A stretch of 64,000 nucleotides of DNA from Pseudomonas fluorescens (GTDB lineage Bacteria; Pseudomonadota; Gammaproteobacteria; Pseudomonadales; Pseudomonadaceae), in the NCBI RefSeq assembly GCF_040448305.1, contig NZ_CP148752.1, forward strand, positions 4,650,001-4,714,000, given 5' to 3'. The notes below the pieces were generated by a model, which made no database searches, was not told the origin of the DNA, and saw only the letters and a list, made by a program, of their open reading frames with translations. Below, in pieces: positions 42,574 to 51,654 of the stretch (the first letter of the stretch is position 1; the number at the start of each line of letters is the position of its first letter). The position numbers and the translations under genes were made by a program.

Positions 42574-43740
42574 TCAGGCACGCGGCATGCCGAGCATGCG
42601 TTCGGCAATGATGTTGCGCTGGATCTCGTTGGTGCCGGCGTAGATCGGCCCGGCCTGGGCAAACAGGAAACCTTCCAGCCAATGGCCGACGTCACCGGCG
42701 GCCGGGGCTTGCGGCAGCAGCTCGCCACGCAGGCCGAGAATGCTCATGGCGGTGTCGTGCATGCGCTGATCGAGTTCCGACCAGAAGATCTTGTTGGTCG
42801 ACGACTCCGGCCCGATCTTGCCGCCCTGCACCAGTTGCGAGGCGGTCATGTAGGTGCTCAGGGTGTAGGCCTCGGCATCCAGCCAGGCGCGCATCACCGC
42901 CTCGCCAATGGCCGGGTCGCGGTCGGCCTGCTCGCGGTGGGCCAGGTACAGTTGCACCAGACGCTTGGCGGTTTCCTGGAAGCGTGCCGGTGAACGCAGC
43001 AACAAACCACGCTCGAAACCGGCGGTGGACATCGCCACGTGCCAACCCATGCCTTCGCCACCGAGGGCGTTCTCCACCGGCACCTTGACGTCGTCGAAGA
43101 AAATCTCGGCGAAACCCGGCAAGCCGTTGAGCTGCGGAATCGGCCGCACGGTGATGCCCGGCGTGTCCAGCGGCAGCAGGATGAAGGTCAGGCCGTGATG
43201 ACGCTGGGACTGCGAGTCGGTACGGAAAATACCGAACGCCCAATCGGCCCACACCGCGCGGGTCGACCAGGTTTTCTGGCCATTGATCACGTAGTGGTCG
43301 CCCACCCGCTCTGCCTTGGAACGGATCGCCGCCATGTCGGAACCGGCACCCGGCTCGGACCAGGCCTGGGCCCAGATGTCTTCGCCGGTGGCCATGCGCG
43401 GCAGGAATCGCGCCTTCTGCTCTGCGCTGCCGTACTCCATCAGGGTCGGGCCGAGCAGGAAGATGCCGTTCTGGTTGACCCGTGCCGGGGCGCCAGAGCG
43501 GTAGTATTCCTCTTCGAAAATCAGCCACTCGATCAGGTCGCAGCCGCGTCCGCCGAGTTCGGTCGGCCAGGTGACCATGCCCCAACGGCCTTCATTGAGC
43601 TTGGCTTCCCACGCCCGATGCTGGGCAAAGCCAGGCTCGGTGTCGAACGATTGCAGCGGTTCACTCGGTACATTGGCCGCCAGCCAGGTCCGCGCCTCGG
43701 CACGAAAGGCCTGCTGGGCCGGGGTATAGGTCAGGTCCAT
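42574..43740 (-). CDS. Acyl-CoA dehydrogenase, FadE30-like
   Basis: 388 residues from ATG 43740 (MDLTYTPAQQAFRAEARTWL), with GAAGG upstream. Complete ACAD fold: WSEPGAGSDMA, and the C-terminal AGPIYAGTNEIQRNIIAERM. The MCAD-type catalytic Glu position before GT is Ala, as in several steroid-type ACADs, so the base lies elsewhere or in the partner subunit. Likely dehydrogenates a C/D-ring CoA thioester. It is 10 bases from echA20. Confidence 0.82.
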   Translation of the reverse strand: MDLTYTPAQQAFRAEARTWLAANVPSEPLQSFDTEPGFAQHRAWEAKLNEGRWGMVTWPTELGGRGCDLIEWLIFEEEYYRSGAPARVNQNGIFLLGPTLMEYGSAEQKARFLPRMATGEDIWAQAWSEPGAGSDMAAIRSKAERVGDHYVINGQKTWSTRAVWADWAFGIFRTDSQSQRHHGLTFILLPLDTPGITVRPIPQLNGLPGFAEIFFDDVKVPVENALGGEGMGWHVAMSTAGFERGLLLRSPARFQETAKRLVQLYLAHREQADRDPAIGEAVMRAWLDAEAYTLSTYMTASQLVQGGKIGPESSTNKIFWSELDQRMHDTAMSILGLRGELLPQAPAAGDVGHWLEGFLFAQAGPIYAGTNEIQRNIIAERMLGMPRA

Positions 43741-43750
43741 GGATATGCCT

Positions 43751-44506
43751 TCAGCCGTTGAATCGGGCATCGCGTTTCTCGACGAACGAGTCGCGTGCTT
43801 CCTGAGAGTCCAGTGAGCGGTAGGCTTCGAGGGTGAAGCCCTGCTCCCAGCGGTATTTGTCTTCCAGATTGCCGTCTTCGATGCCGCTCAACGCCTCCTT
43901 GGCCAGGCTGATCATGCCGGGGCTCTTGGCGGCGATGGTGCGGGCGATCTGCAACGCGGCTTCGCGCAAGTCTTCGCGCTTGACCACCCGCTCCACCGCG
44001 CCCAGGCGGTAGGCCTCGGCGGCGTCGATCGCCTCGCCGGTGAAGTACATGTGGCGGACTTTCTGCACCGGGAACAAACGCTGCAAATGCGCACCGCCGC
44101 CCATGGCCCCGCGATCCACTTCCGGCACGCCGAAAGTGGCGCACTCGGCAGCGACGATGATGTCGGCGGCACCGCAGATGCCGATGCCGCCGCCCAGCAC
44201 AAAGCCGTGCACGGCGACGATCACCGGTTTCGGGTTGCGGTGAATGGCCTTGAAGCTGTCGTAGTTGCCCTTGTTCACCGCGACGATCAGGTTGCCGTCG
44301 GCGGCCAGTTCCTTGATATCGACCCCGGCGCAGAAGCCGCGACCTTCGGCACGGATCACGATCACCCGCACGTCGTTGTTGCGGCCCAGGCCCTCGATCT
44401 CGCTGGCGATATCGGCCCAGCCCTGGCAATTGAAGGCGTTGACCGGTGGTCGGTTGAAGACCAGTTCGGCAATGCCGTGTTCGATGCTGACGCTAAATGG
44501 TTTCAT
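43751..44506 (-). CDS. echA20: Crotonase-fold ring hydrolase, EchA20-like
   Basis: 251 residues. The sequence follows M. tuberculosis EchA20 closely as I recall it: AEGRGFCAGVDIKELA, GFVLGGGIGICG and FGVPEVDRGAMGGGAHLQRL. EchA20 hydrolyses ring D of the C/D-ring CoA thioester (HIEC-CoA). Ribosome binding site GGAAGGAA. It lies downstream of ipdC, as expected for consecutive steps. Confidence 0.85.
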   Translation of the reverse strand: MKPFSVSIEHGIAELVFNRPPVNAFNCQGWADIASEIEGLGRNNDVRVIVIRAEGRGFCAGVDIKELAADGNLIVAVNKGNYDSFKAIHRNPKPVIVAVHGFVLGGGIGICGAADIIVAAECATFGVPEVDRGAMGGGAHLQRLFPVQKVRHMYFTGEAIDAAEAYRLGAVERVVKREDLREAALQIARTIAAKSPGMISLAKEALSGIEDGNLEDKYRWEQGFTLEAYRSLDSQEARDSFVEKRDARFNG

Positions 44507-44535
44507 GGTTTCCTTCCTTCACAATGCATGGCCCC

Positions 44536-45603
44536 TTACGACACACGGCGGCACAGCTCGCCCAGGCGCGCTTCGGCGTCGCGGACGATCTGTTCAATCA
44601 ATTGGGCGCAGCTGGGCAAGCTGTCGATGGATGCGGCGATCTGCCCGGCGGGCAACACGCCCGAGGCCGGTTGCCCGTCGACCATGGCTTTCTGGATCAC
44701 CATCGGCGCGTTGGCGGCCATGATGCTTTGCGCGGCGGTCAACTCTCCGCTGCCGCGCATCTTCAGTGCGCTGGTCAACAGTTGCGTCAGGCTCATGCCG
44801 GTGTGGCGGCGGTAGGCCAGGCCACTTTGCAACGCCAGCAACAGGCGCTTGAGACCACCGCTGTTTTCCAGCTGGTTGAGCAATTCGTTGCGGATCATCC
44901 GTTGCGGCATGCCATCGATGGCGCGGCTGATGATGATCGCCGCCGGGTCCTTGACCGCCAGGTAACGCGCCAGCGTCGCCTGGGGCACCGGGCTGTCGGC
45001 GCACATCAGGAACCGCGTGCCCATGGCGATGCCTTCGGCGCCGTAGGCCAAGGCCGAAATCAGCCCCTTGCCATCCTTGAATCCGCCGGCCGCCACCACG
45101 GGCACCGATACGGCATTGACCACCTGATCCAGCAACATCGAGGTCGGTACGGAACCGGTGTGTCCCCCGCCCTCGCCGCCCTGTACGGTCACCGCATCGG
45201 CGCCCATTTCCACGGCTTTCTGCGCATGCTTGAGCGCGCCCACCGTGGGGATGCACACCACGCCGGCATCCTTAAGGCGGCTGATCATTTGTTTGCCCGG
45301 CGAACGGCTGTAGCTGACCGCCCGGACTTTGTGGCGCAATACCAGCTCGACGATCTCGCCGGCATTGGCCTGGTACATATGGAAATTCACGCCGAACGGC
45401 TGATCGGTCAGGCGCCGGGTTTCGATAATCGCCGCTTCCATCTGCTGCGGTTCGATGGTCGCCCCGGCGAGAAAACCAAAGCCGCCAGCATTGCCCGTGG
45501 CCGCCACCAGTTTCGGGTCGGCGACCCAGCCCATGGCGGTCTGGATGATCGGGTAGCGGCAACCGAGCAGTTCAGTCAAACGGGTATTCAACGAGATCGC
45601 CAT
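44536..45603 (-). CDS. ipdC: Flavin-dependent IpdC-like reductase (nitronate monooxygenase fold)
   Basis: 355 residues from ATG 45603, the same length as mycobacterial IpdC; a GTG 6 bases earlier overlaps the upstream stop. TIM-barrel FMN motifs: QTAMGWVADPKLVAATGNAGG at the start and VQGGEGGGHTG in the middle. IpdC acts on the HIP-CoA-derived C/D-ring intermediate during steroid degradation. Translation is probably coupled to the upstream crotonase. Confidence 0.86.
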   Translation of the reverse strand: MAISLNTRLTELLGCRYPIIQTAMGWVADPKLVAATGNAGGFGFLAGATIEPQQMEAAIIETRRLTDQPFGVNFHMYQANAGEIVELVLRHKVRAVSYSRSPGKQMISRLKDAGVVCIPTVGALKHAQKAVEMGADAVTVQGGEGGGHTGSVPTSMLLDQVVNAVSVPVVAAGGFKDGKGLISALAYGAEGIAMGTRFLMCADSPVPQATLARYLAVKDPAAIIISRAIDGMPQRMIRNELLNQLENSGGLKRLLLALQSGLAYRRHTGMSLTQLLTSALKMRGSGELTAAQSIMAANAPMVIQKAMVDGQPASGVLPAGQIAASIDSLPSCAQLIEQIVRDAEARLGELCRRVS

Positions 45604-45605
45604 GT

Positions 45606-46478
45606 TCACGCCTCGCCCGCTTTGCGCTGGGAACTGGCCATGGCCTTGGCGTCGTAGCCACCGAGGCGGTCGCCGGACACCAGTTCGTTGTGGGCGTGGG
45701 CGAAGTGATGCAGGCCGAACACCATGTCCATGGTCGCGCGCTTGCCCATCAGGTCTTCGGCGTTGTTCACCGCTTGCTTGCTCAGTTGCAGGCCCAGGCG
45801 CGGCATCTGTGCGATGCGCCCGGCGATGTCGAGGGTCTGTTGTTCAAGCTCGTCGCGAGCCACCACCCGATTGAGCATGCCCATCTGATAGGCACGCGGC
45901 GCTGGCATGCGCTCGCCGAGGAACAGGAATTCCTTGGCGATGCGCGGATTAAGTTCATGCACGTGGGCGAAATACTCCACACCGGGAATGCCCATGCGCA
46001 CCACCGGATCGGCGAAGTAGGCGTCCTCGCTGGCGACGATCAGGTCGCAGACCCAGGCCAGCATCAGCCCACCGGCAATGCACGCGCCCTGGACCATGGC
46101 GATGGTCGGCTTGGGCATTTCGCGCCAGCGGCGGCACATGCCCAGATAGACTTCCTGCTCGCGGGCATAGAGAAACTCGCCGCCCGGTTTGTTCACATGG
46201 TCGTACCACAGGCTGGCGCGGTCGAAGGTCTTGTCGACGTCGCGGCCCGGTGTACCGATGTCATGCCCGGCGGAGAAATGCTTGCCGGCGCCACGCAGCA
46301 CAATGACCTTCACTTCATCGTCATCGCAGGCCCGGCGAAACGCCGCGTCCAGCGCATAGGTCATCTGCGAGTTCTGCGCGTTGTGGAACTCGGGGCGGTT
46401 CATGGTGACCAGGGCCACCGCGCCACGCACCTCGTACAGCACCACCTCGGCCTGATTGTTATCGTTATGTTCAGCCAT
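45606..46478 (-). CDS. Second crotonase-family protein in the ipd operon
   Basis: 290 residues from ATG 46478 (MAEHNDNNQAEVVLYEVRG), preceded by GGAG; the upstream TTG start is less likely. Crotonase oxyanion-hole segments GKHFSAGHDIG and GACIAGGLMLAW are intact. It is longer than EchA20, with an insert around DKTFDRASLWYDHVNKPGG. It is not the EchA20 ortholog, and I do not know its step. A hydratase or hydrolase for a steroid CoA ester is inferred from position between ipdB and ipdC. Confidence 0.8.
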   Translation of the reverse strand: MAEHNDNNQAEVVLYEVRGAVALVTMNRPEFHNAQNSQMTYALDAAFRRACDDDEVKVIVLRGAGKHFSAGHDIGTPGRDVDKTFDRASLWYDHVNKPGGEFLYAREQEVYLGMCRRWREMPKPTIAMVQGACIAGGLMLAWVCDLIVASEDAYFADPVVRMGIPGVEYFAHVHELNPRIAKEFLFLGERMPAPRAYQMGMLNRVVARDELEQQTLDIAGRIAQMPRLGLQLSKQAVNNAEDLMGKRATMDMVFGLHHFAHAHNELVSGDRLGGYDAKAMASSQRKAGEA

Positions 46479-46501
46479 CACTTTTCTCCGCAACGCGTTG
46501 C

Positions 46502-47290
46502 TCAGCGTTGGCCTGGCGGGTTGTCTTTGAGTTGCAGGGAGCGCAGGTTGTGCGGGTCCAGGCGCTGGATCAGCTGCAACAGCTCGGCCGTCGGTGCTGC
46601 CGTGGTCGGGCAGTCATCTGGAACGTGCAGCTCGAAGCCGGTGTTGTCCTGGACTTGCGCCGCCGTCACGCCGGGGTGCAGCGACCGGATGCGCATCTGC
46701 CGCTGCGGGCCCTGGAAATCCAGGATGCAGAGGTCGGTGATGATCAGGCGGATATCGATATCGTCCAGCGACCAGCCCCGCGCCAGGCGAGCCGGGTTGT
46801 AGCCGACCGAGGCGACCATATCGACCTCGCCTTCGACGAACACCCGACGGTTATGGCTCGGCACGCAAAACGAGTTGGCATGGCTGATCGAGTTGCCGGG
46901 GAAACCGCGCACACCGAGCATCTGCGCTTTCGGTTTGGCGTAGTCGCCGATGCAGGAAATGTTCGCCTGACCGTAACGGTCGATCTGGGTCGGGCCGACC
47001 AGCGCGTGGCGCTTGCCGCCCCAGACGTTGTCGAAAATCCGCGAGAAACCCATCCAGCTGTCGCGCTTGGGTTCATAGCCTTTGCGCGCGCCCAAGGGCA
47101 CCGGCTCGGCAACCATGTAGGCTTCGGAGTCGGTCATCAGCAGTTGCGGGTTGCTGGTCAACATGGCCAGCGAAGCGGCCAGGCGCGGGATCACGCCGAT
47201 GCCGGAGGCCAATACTTCGCCGTCTTCGCGCCAGGCTTCAGAGGCCGCGCAGATCATCAACTCAGCGAGGCTGAAATCAGTAGTGCTCAT
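46502..47290 (-). CDS. ipdB: CoA-transferase-fold ring hydrolase, beta subunit (IpdB)
   Basis: 262 residues, CoA-transferase family I beta fold (FSLAELMICAASEAWREDGE; VGPTQIDRYGQANISCIGDY). With IpdA it forms the COCHEA-CoA hydrolase that opens the last steroid ring. Ribosome binding site GGAG. It directly follows ipdA. Confidence 0.9.
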   Translation of the reverse strand: MSTTDFSLAELMICAASEAWREDGEVLASGIGVIPRLAASLAMLTSNPQLLMTDSEAYMVAEPVPLGARKGYEPKRDSWMGFSRIFDNVWGGKRHALVGPTQIDRYGQANISCIGDYAKPKAQMLGVRGFPGNSISHANSFCVPSHNRRVFVEGEVDMVASVGYNPARLARGWSLDDIDIRLIITDLCILDFQGPQRQMRIRSLHPGVTAAQVQDNTGFELHVPDDCPTTAAPTAELLQLIQRLDPHNLRSLQLKDNPPGQR

Positions 47291-47301
47291 CGAAAGGCTC
47301 C

Positions 47302-48183
47302 TTAGAAAATCGGCAACGGCAGTTCACGGATCGCAGCCAGGCCGCCGACCTTTTCCAGATACTGTTCGTGGGTGCAGTCGACGTAGTCGCGCACGTAGCC
47401 CTGCCAGCCATCGGCCGCCTGGACCGTGGCGTTGTAGGCCTTGAAGTGCGCGACGTCGAAACCGTACAGCGGCGCGCACGAAGACGGATGCGCCCCGCCC
47501 GGCACGTGGGCCACGGCGGTGGTCAGGTTGCGTTCCCAGAACACTTGATGCGCGTGAGCGCTGTCCTGATGGAAATACTCGCTGTCGACCAGCTCATCGC
47601 AGGTCACGTAGCTGTGGGTCGCGGCCCGCACGAACAGGTCGTCCATGTAGTGATCGGGTCCGCTGATCTGGCACACGCCGCGTTTGTCGGCGCGGTCGAC
47701 GTGCACCAGCGCCGCGTCGAGCTTGAGCGCCGGCATGGCAACCCAATCCTTGTCATCGGCATAGGGCGAGGCGATCAACTTGATCTGGCGGTTGTGGCGC
47801 AGCACATCAGTGCCCAGGCCCACGGCGGTCGGAATGAACGGCACATTCATCGCCGCCGCCCGCAGGCCGAGCAGCAGCATGCCTTCGTCGATTTCCATCA
47901 CTTCCAGCGCCGCTTCCTGGCGCGCCTTGCGGAAATACGGCTCCAGCGGAATGAAATCCAGGGAGACGAAGGCGAACACCAGTTTTTTGATCTTGCCCGC
48001 AGCGCAGAGCATGCCGACATCGGCACCGCCGTAGGCAACCACGGTCAGGTCCTTGAGGTCCGAGCGCAGAATCTCGCGCACCAGCGCCATCGGCTTGCGG
48101 CGTGGGCCCCAGCCACCGATACCGATGGTCATGCCGTCACGCAGTTGGCCGACAATTTCGGCGGTGCTCATTTGCTTGTCCAT
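47302..48183 (-). CDS. ipdA: CoA-transferase-fold ring hydrolase, alpha subunit (IpdA)
   Basis: 293 residues from ATG 48183, close to the 292 of mycobacterial IpdA; GAGGAA lies 7 bases upstream. An ATG at 48198 overlaps the hsaC stop as ATGA. Alpha-subunit motifs: GMTIGIGGWGPRRKP and VVAYGGADVGMLC. It pairs with IpdB. Confidence 0.9.
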   Translation of the reverse strand: MDKQMSTAEIVGQLRDGMTIGIGGWGPRRKPMALVREILRSDLKDLTVVAYGGADVGMLCAAGKIKKLVFAFVSLDFIPLEPYFRKARQEAALEVMEIDEGMLLLGLRAAAMNVPFIPTAVGLGTDVLRHNRQIKLIASPYADDKDWVAMPALKLDAALVHVDRADKRGVCQISGPDHYMDDLFVRAATHSYVTCDELVDSEYFHQDSAHAHQVFWERNLTTAVAHVPGGAHPSSCAPLYGFDVAHFKAYNATVQAADGWQGYVRDYVDCTHEQYLEKVGGLAAIRELPLPIF

Positions 48184-48194
48184 CGTCTTGTTCC

Positions 48195-49091
48195 TCATTG
48201 GCGACCGACACTGAAGTCGTGGCCCCAGTGGCTGACCACGGTGCTTTCGAACGGCGTGTGGCGGTCCCAGTCGACCACCAGGCCATCGCAGCCGTATTCC
48301 AGGTCAAACCCGGACGGGGTCTTGATATAGAAAGAAATCATCTGGTCGTTGGTGTGCTGACCGAGAGTGGCCGACAGCTTCACGCCATTGGCGTGGACGC
48401 GATCCAGGGCGCGGCCGACTTCGTCCAGCGCGTTGACCTCGACCATCATGTGCACGCAACCGTGGGGCATCGGGCACTCGAAAATCGCCAGCGAGTGGTG
48501 GCGGCCGTTGTTGCAGTGCAGGAAGTGGATGCGTTTTTGTGGCTCGGCCGGGTCCGGGGTGAAGCGGACTTTCATCAGGTCGGACAGACCGAAACCCATC
48601 ACCTGTTCGTAGAAATCGCGGCAGCGCTCGAAGGCCGGGGCCGGCAATACGACGTGGCCCATGCCGAGGTCGTTGGTGACAAAACCTTTGACGCCGACTG
48701 GCGAGACGAAACGGGCGAAGTCCTGCAACGGGCCCCAGAAAATTTCGTGGCGGTTGCCATCCGGATCACTGAAGTGCACCAGTTCCTGGACCTTGCGCAG
48801 CTCCGCTTCGGCGGCGGTGCCACGGGTCACTTGCACGTCGGCCTGTTGCAACTCGCTGACAGCCTGTTCCAGGGCTGCTCTGCCGGCCACTTCCCAGCCG
48901 CAGGCACCGAAGCTGTTCTCGGCGTTCTTCTGCACCAGGATGCGGTAGTGGCGCTCGTCCATTTTCAGGTACAGGTGCTCGTCGTCATCAGATCCGATGA
49001 CCATCATGCCCAGCACCTGGCTTGCGTAATGGCGCCATTGCGCCAGGTCGCTGGATAACAGGGTGACGTAACCCAGACCACGGATATCCAT
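48195..49091 (-). CDS. hsaC: Extradiol dioxygenase HsaC (3,4-DHSA cleavage)
   Basis: 298 residues from ATG 49091, with GAGGAGTG upstream; a longer opening to 49199 has no family support. Two-domain vicinal-oxygen-chelate fold. The Fe(II) ligands are His146 (GMGHVVLP), His214 (CVHMMVEV) and Glu265 (FDLEYG), at the expected spacing. It cleaves the catechol made by HsaA/HsaB from ring A. It is the first gene of a long operon (hsaC-ipdA-ipdB-crotonase-ipdC-echA20-two ACADs, then thiolase and SDR), controlled by the site at 49191-49210. Confidence 0.9.
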   Translation of the reverse strand: MDIRGLGYVTLLSSDLAQWRHYASQVLGMMVIGSDDDEHLYLKMDERHYRILVQKNAENSFGACGWEVAGRAALEQAVSELQQADVQVTRGTAAEAELRKVQELVHFSDPDGNRHEIFWGPLQDFARFVSPVGVKGFVTNDLGMGHVVLPAPAFERCRDFYEQVMGFGLSDLMKVRFTPDPAEPQKRIHFLHCNNGRHHSLAIFECPMPHGCVHMMVEVNALDEVGRALDRVHANGVKLSATLGQHTNDQMISFYIKTPSGFDLEYGCDGLVVDWDRHTPFESTVVSHWGHDFSVGRQ

Positions 49092-49190
49092 GGATGCACT
49101 CCTCGTTTTACTCAGGCGGTGCCGCCCTTCGGCGACTGCCGGGGGAGACTTTATGTAGGGCCTATTCAAACGGGTTCGGGGAGGGGCAAC

Positions 49191-49210
49191 ATCGTCCAAT
49201 GGGACTAGCG
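49191..49210 (-). promoter_or_regulatory. Steroid-cluster operator, site A (hsaC operon)
   Basis: Minus strand CGCTAGTCCCATTGGACGAT; perfect GTCC-N4-GGAC core at 49194-49205. It lies 100 bases before the hsaC start. TGAATA, a -10-like hexamer, begins 25 bases after the right half. Confidence 0.7.
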
Positions 49211-49237
49211 GATTTGATGGCTTGTGACGCGAAAAAC

Positions 49238-49328
49238 CTGTGGGAGCGAGCCTGCTCGCGAAGGCGGTGTGTCAGGCAACATGGATGTTGAATGTGCCGG
49301 CCTCTTCGCGAGCAGGCTCGCTCCCACA
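49238..49328. repeat. REP pair (inverted)
   Basis: CTGTGGGAGCGAGCCTGCTC with inverted partner, linker of the GTGTCAGGCAACATGGATG type. Confidence 0.9.
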
Positions 49329-49338
49329 AAGGGCGGCT

Positions 49339-49698
49339 TTATGCAGGTTGTTCGATTTGATCCAGCACACGGTTTGCGGTGATCTCCGCCAGCATCACGC
49401 TATTGGAAATGCCCAGCAGGGCATTGCGGTCACCGCCCTCCAGATGATCCACCAGTTGATGCACCATCACATCCACCGAGGCCTGCGTCTCGACCAGATA
49501 GACCACCAGGGTTTCGGTCGTGGCCCCGGGGGCGACGGTGAACAAGGTGCTGATGGTTCGAGGGGCGGCTTTGATGTCGGCGGTCGAGGGGAAGTGGTAA
49601 GCGAGGGCACGCTCGGCGGCCTCGTGCAGTTTTTTTGAATCGGGTTCGTATGGGGATGCTGGATCGGTGTTCGGTGGGTTTGGTGTGACTTTGAACAT
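49339..49698 (-). CDS. DUF6124-type small protein (Pseudomonas-specific)
   Basis: 119 residues. The start MFKVTPNPPNTDPASPYEPD and the DSKKLHEAAERALAYH stretch are characteristic of a family common in Pseudomonas (DUF6124, from memory). Soluble, no cysteine, no membrane helix. It lies between REP pairs within the steroid cluster, without the cluster operator. A pathway role is unlikely. Confidence 0.75.
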   Translation of the reverse strand: MFKVTPNPPNTDPASPYEPDSKKLHEAAERALAYHFPSTADIKAAPRTISTLFTVAPGATTETLVVYLVETQASVDVMVHQLVDHLEGGDRNALLGISNSVMLAEITANRVLDQIEQPA

Positions 49699-50059
49699 AT
49701 CTCAGGTTCCTAATGATGTGCCAACCTCCTGCTGCTAAACGAAGAGGGTGGCAGCTGCACGCAGGTTAGCAGACCGGGGAACCTAAGAAGCCGGCGCGCC
49801 CAAGGGCGCCCTGCGTACAGCTACCATCAAAATGCAGGCGCAAAAACCTGACTGATAGAAGCGTCGTACGACTTAGGTTATACCCGAGCTGCTAAACCCG
49901 ATCACTGAAGAGCAGTGACGCGAATCAAGTTACCGAGGGGGTCCAAGGCGCACAAGCCGGCGGATTCTGGCGTACCTGTAGGCAACGACGCAAGGCATTG
50001 TAGCTTTCATCAAGTAACGCTGACAGCCGTTAAACAGGCGCTATCTATAGGCCAAAAAC

Positions 50060-50160
50060 CTGTAGGAGCGAGCCTGCTCGCGATGGTCGTCAACGATAAC
50101 GCTGGAAACCTGACACCCCGCGGCGCTCTCCGGTTCATCGCGAGCAGGCTCGCTCCTACA
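50060..50160. repeat. REP pair (inverted)
   Basis: CTGTAGGAGCGAGCCTGCTC with inverted partner, linker of the GTCGTCAACGATAACGC type. The 361 bases before it (49699-50059) hold no gene that I can support. Confidence 0.9.
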
Positions 50161-50196
50161 AGGGGTATGCGGTGTTCAATCTTATTCGGCAGGCAT

Positions 50197-50222
50197 AAAA
50201 AAACGGGCCTTGGGGACCCGTT
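50197..50222 (-). terminator. Terminator of the luciferase-like gene
   Basis: Stem AACGGG / CCCGTT with a 9-base loop is followed by T7 on the minus strand. It stands about 190 bases after the stop codon, beyond a REP pair. Confidence 0.7.
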
Positions 50223-50267
50223 GGAAAGTTGGCCTGACGTCCGTGCCGGACCTGAAATGCGATCAAA

Positions 50268-50372
50268 CTGTGGGAGCGGGCTTGCTCCGGGCGGCGTTCC
50301 GACGAAGGCGGTGTGTCAGGCAACATGAATGTTGAATGTGCCGACCTCTTCGCGAGCAAGCCCGCTCCCACA
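50268..50372. repeat. REP pair (inverted)
   Basis: CTGTGGGAGCGGGCTTGCTC with inverted partner (GAGCAAGCCCGCTCCCACA), linker of the GTGTCAGGCAACATGAATG type, between the luciferase-like gene and its terminator. Confidence 0.9.
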
Positions 50373-50408
50373 AGGGTTGTGCGGTGTTCATGCCTTATGT
50401 GGCAGGAC

Positions 50409-51530
50409 TTAGCCCTTACGGAAATGCGGAATCACCTTCTCGCCAATGTTCTTCAGGGTTTCCAGTTGCGCCCACTGCGGCACAGTACCCATCTGGCAGA
50501 TGAACAGGATTTCGTCGGCGCCGGCATCGATCAGGCGCTGCACGTAGCCGATGCAATCCTCGACGGTGCCGTAGGCGTGGTTCGGGTTCATCATCGCCAT
50601 GGTCGGGTCGGAGAAGTCGACGCTGACTTCTTCCGAGGCGAAGCGCGACTTGATCACGCTCTGGCCGTTGCCATCGACGTAGGTGTCGTCTTTCCACTTC
50701 TCCGGGTCCGGACGCTCGCCACCGCCGTACCAGTAGCCCAGGGATTCCATGAAGTAACGCTGGCCACGGATACCGATGCGGCGCGCTTCTGCGTTGTCGT
50801 CCAGCACAATGGCCGGGCACAGCGCGGCGATGTGACGGTTAGGACGGAAGCCCACTTGCTTCTTCTCATCGCGGTTGTCGTAGGCCGTGTGATACACCTC
50901 GACCTTCTTGGCGATCTCTTCCGGGCCACCGAAGCCCAACACCAGTGCGCCCATGCCGCGACCGCCGGCATTTTTCAGCGACTCGGTGTTGGTGCATGCC
51001 AGGTACATCGGCGGGTGCGGATCCTGGTAAGGCTTTGGATGGATCGGGCGCTTGGGGATCTGCACGAAGTCGCCGTTGTGCTCGATCTCGTCCTGTACGA
51101 ACATTTTCGGGATCAAGTACATCATCTCGTCGATCTGTGGCTGCAAGGTCGCCAGGTCGTAGCCGAAGGTGCCGGCTTCCTGCTGGGTGCCGCCCTTGCC
51201 CACGCCGAAGTGCACACGGCCCTTGGACAACAGGTCGAGGGTGGCGATGCGCTCGGCGACTTTCACCGGATGGTTCATCGCCGGCGGCAAGCAGACCACG
51301 CCGTGGCCGATGCCGATGCGCTCGGTTTTACCGGCCACGAACGCCAGCATGGTTTCCGGCGCGGACATGTGCGAGTAGTTGCTCAGCGCGGTGTGTTCCA
51401 CGCACCAAAAGGTGTCGAAGCCAAGCTTGTCGGCCAGCACGGCCTGCTCAACGGTGTCTTCAAAAATCTTGCGGTCGCCTTCACGGCTGGAATCCACCGT
51501 CTGTGCTTCGTAAATCAGGGAAAATTTCAT
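50409..51530 (-). CDS. Luciferase-like (LLM) flavin-dependent oxidoreductase, steroid cluster
   Basis: 373 residues. Bacterial-luciferase-like TIM barrel: MKFSLIYEAQTVDSSREGDR, FDTFWCVEHT, and LSKGRVHFGVGKGG. It is FMN- or F420-type by fold; FMN with a separate reductase is likely in Pseudomonas. Its own promoter carries an operator-like site (51619-51636) shared with the steroid genes, so it is probably co-induced. The reaction is unknown; oxidation of a side-chain or ring intermediate is possible. Confidence 0.82.
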   Translation of the reverse strand: MKFSLIYEAQTVDSSREGDRKIFEDTVEQAVLADKLGFDTFWCVEHTALSNYSHMSAPETMLAFVAGKTERIGIGHGVVCLPPAMNHPVKVAERIATLDLLSKGRVHFGVGKGGTQQEAGTFGYDLATLQPQIDEMMYLIPKMFVQDEIEHNGDFVQIPKRPIHPKPYQDPHPPMYLACTNTESLKNAGGRGMGALVLGFGGPEEIAKKVEVYHTAYDNRDEKKQVGFRPNRHIAALCPAIVLDDNAEARRIGIRGQRYFMESLGYWYGGGERPDPEKWKDDTYVDGNGQSVIKSRFASEEVSVDFSDPTMAMMNPNHAYGTVEDCIGYVQRLIDAGADEILFICQMGTVPQWAQLETLKNIGEKVIPHFRKG

Positions 51531-51618
51531 GGTTGATCCTTGTGCTTATTTGGATGCGCAGTCGGCGCCGTAGACCTTCGCCTTACCGTCAATGCTCGTG
51601 CATCGACGGGGCGCTCGA

Positions 51619-51636
51619 ATCACGCAAACGGACTAG
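51619..51636 (-). promoter_or_regulatory. Steroid-cluster operator, site E (LLM gene)
   Basis: Minus strand CTAGTCCGTTTGCGTGAT. It matches site A at 13 of 18 positions, strongly in the CTAGTCC half and the TTG and GAT blocks. It is 89 bases before the start; AGCATT begins 25 bases after the right half. Confidence 0.5.
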
Positions 51637-51654
51637 CCCGATTCAGTAAAAAAG

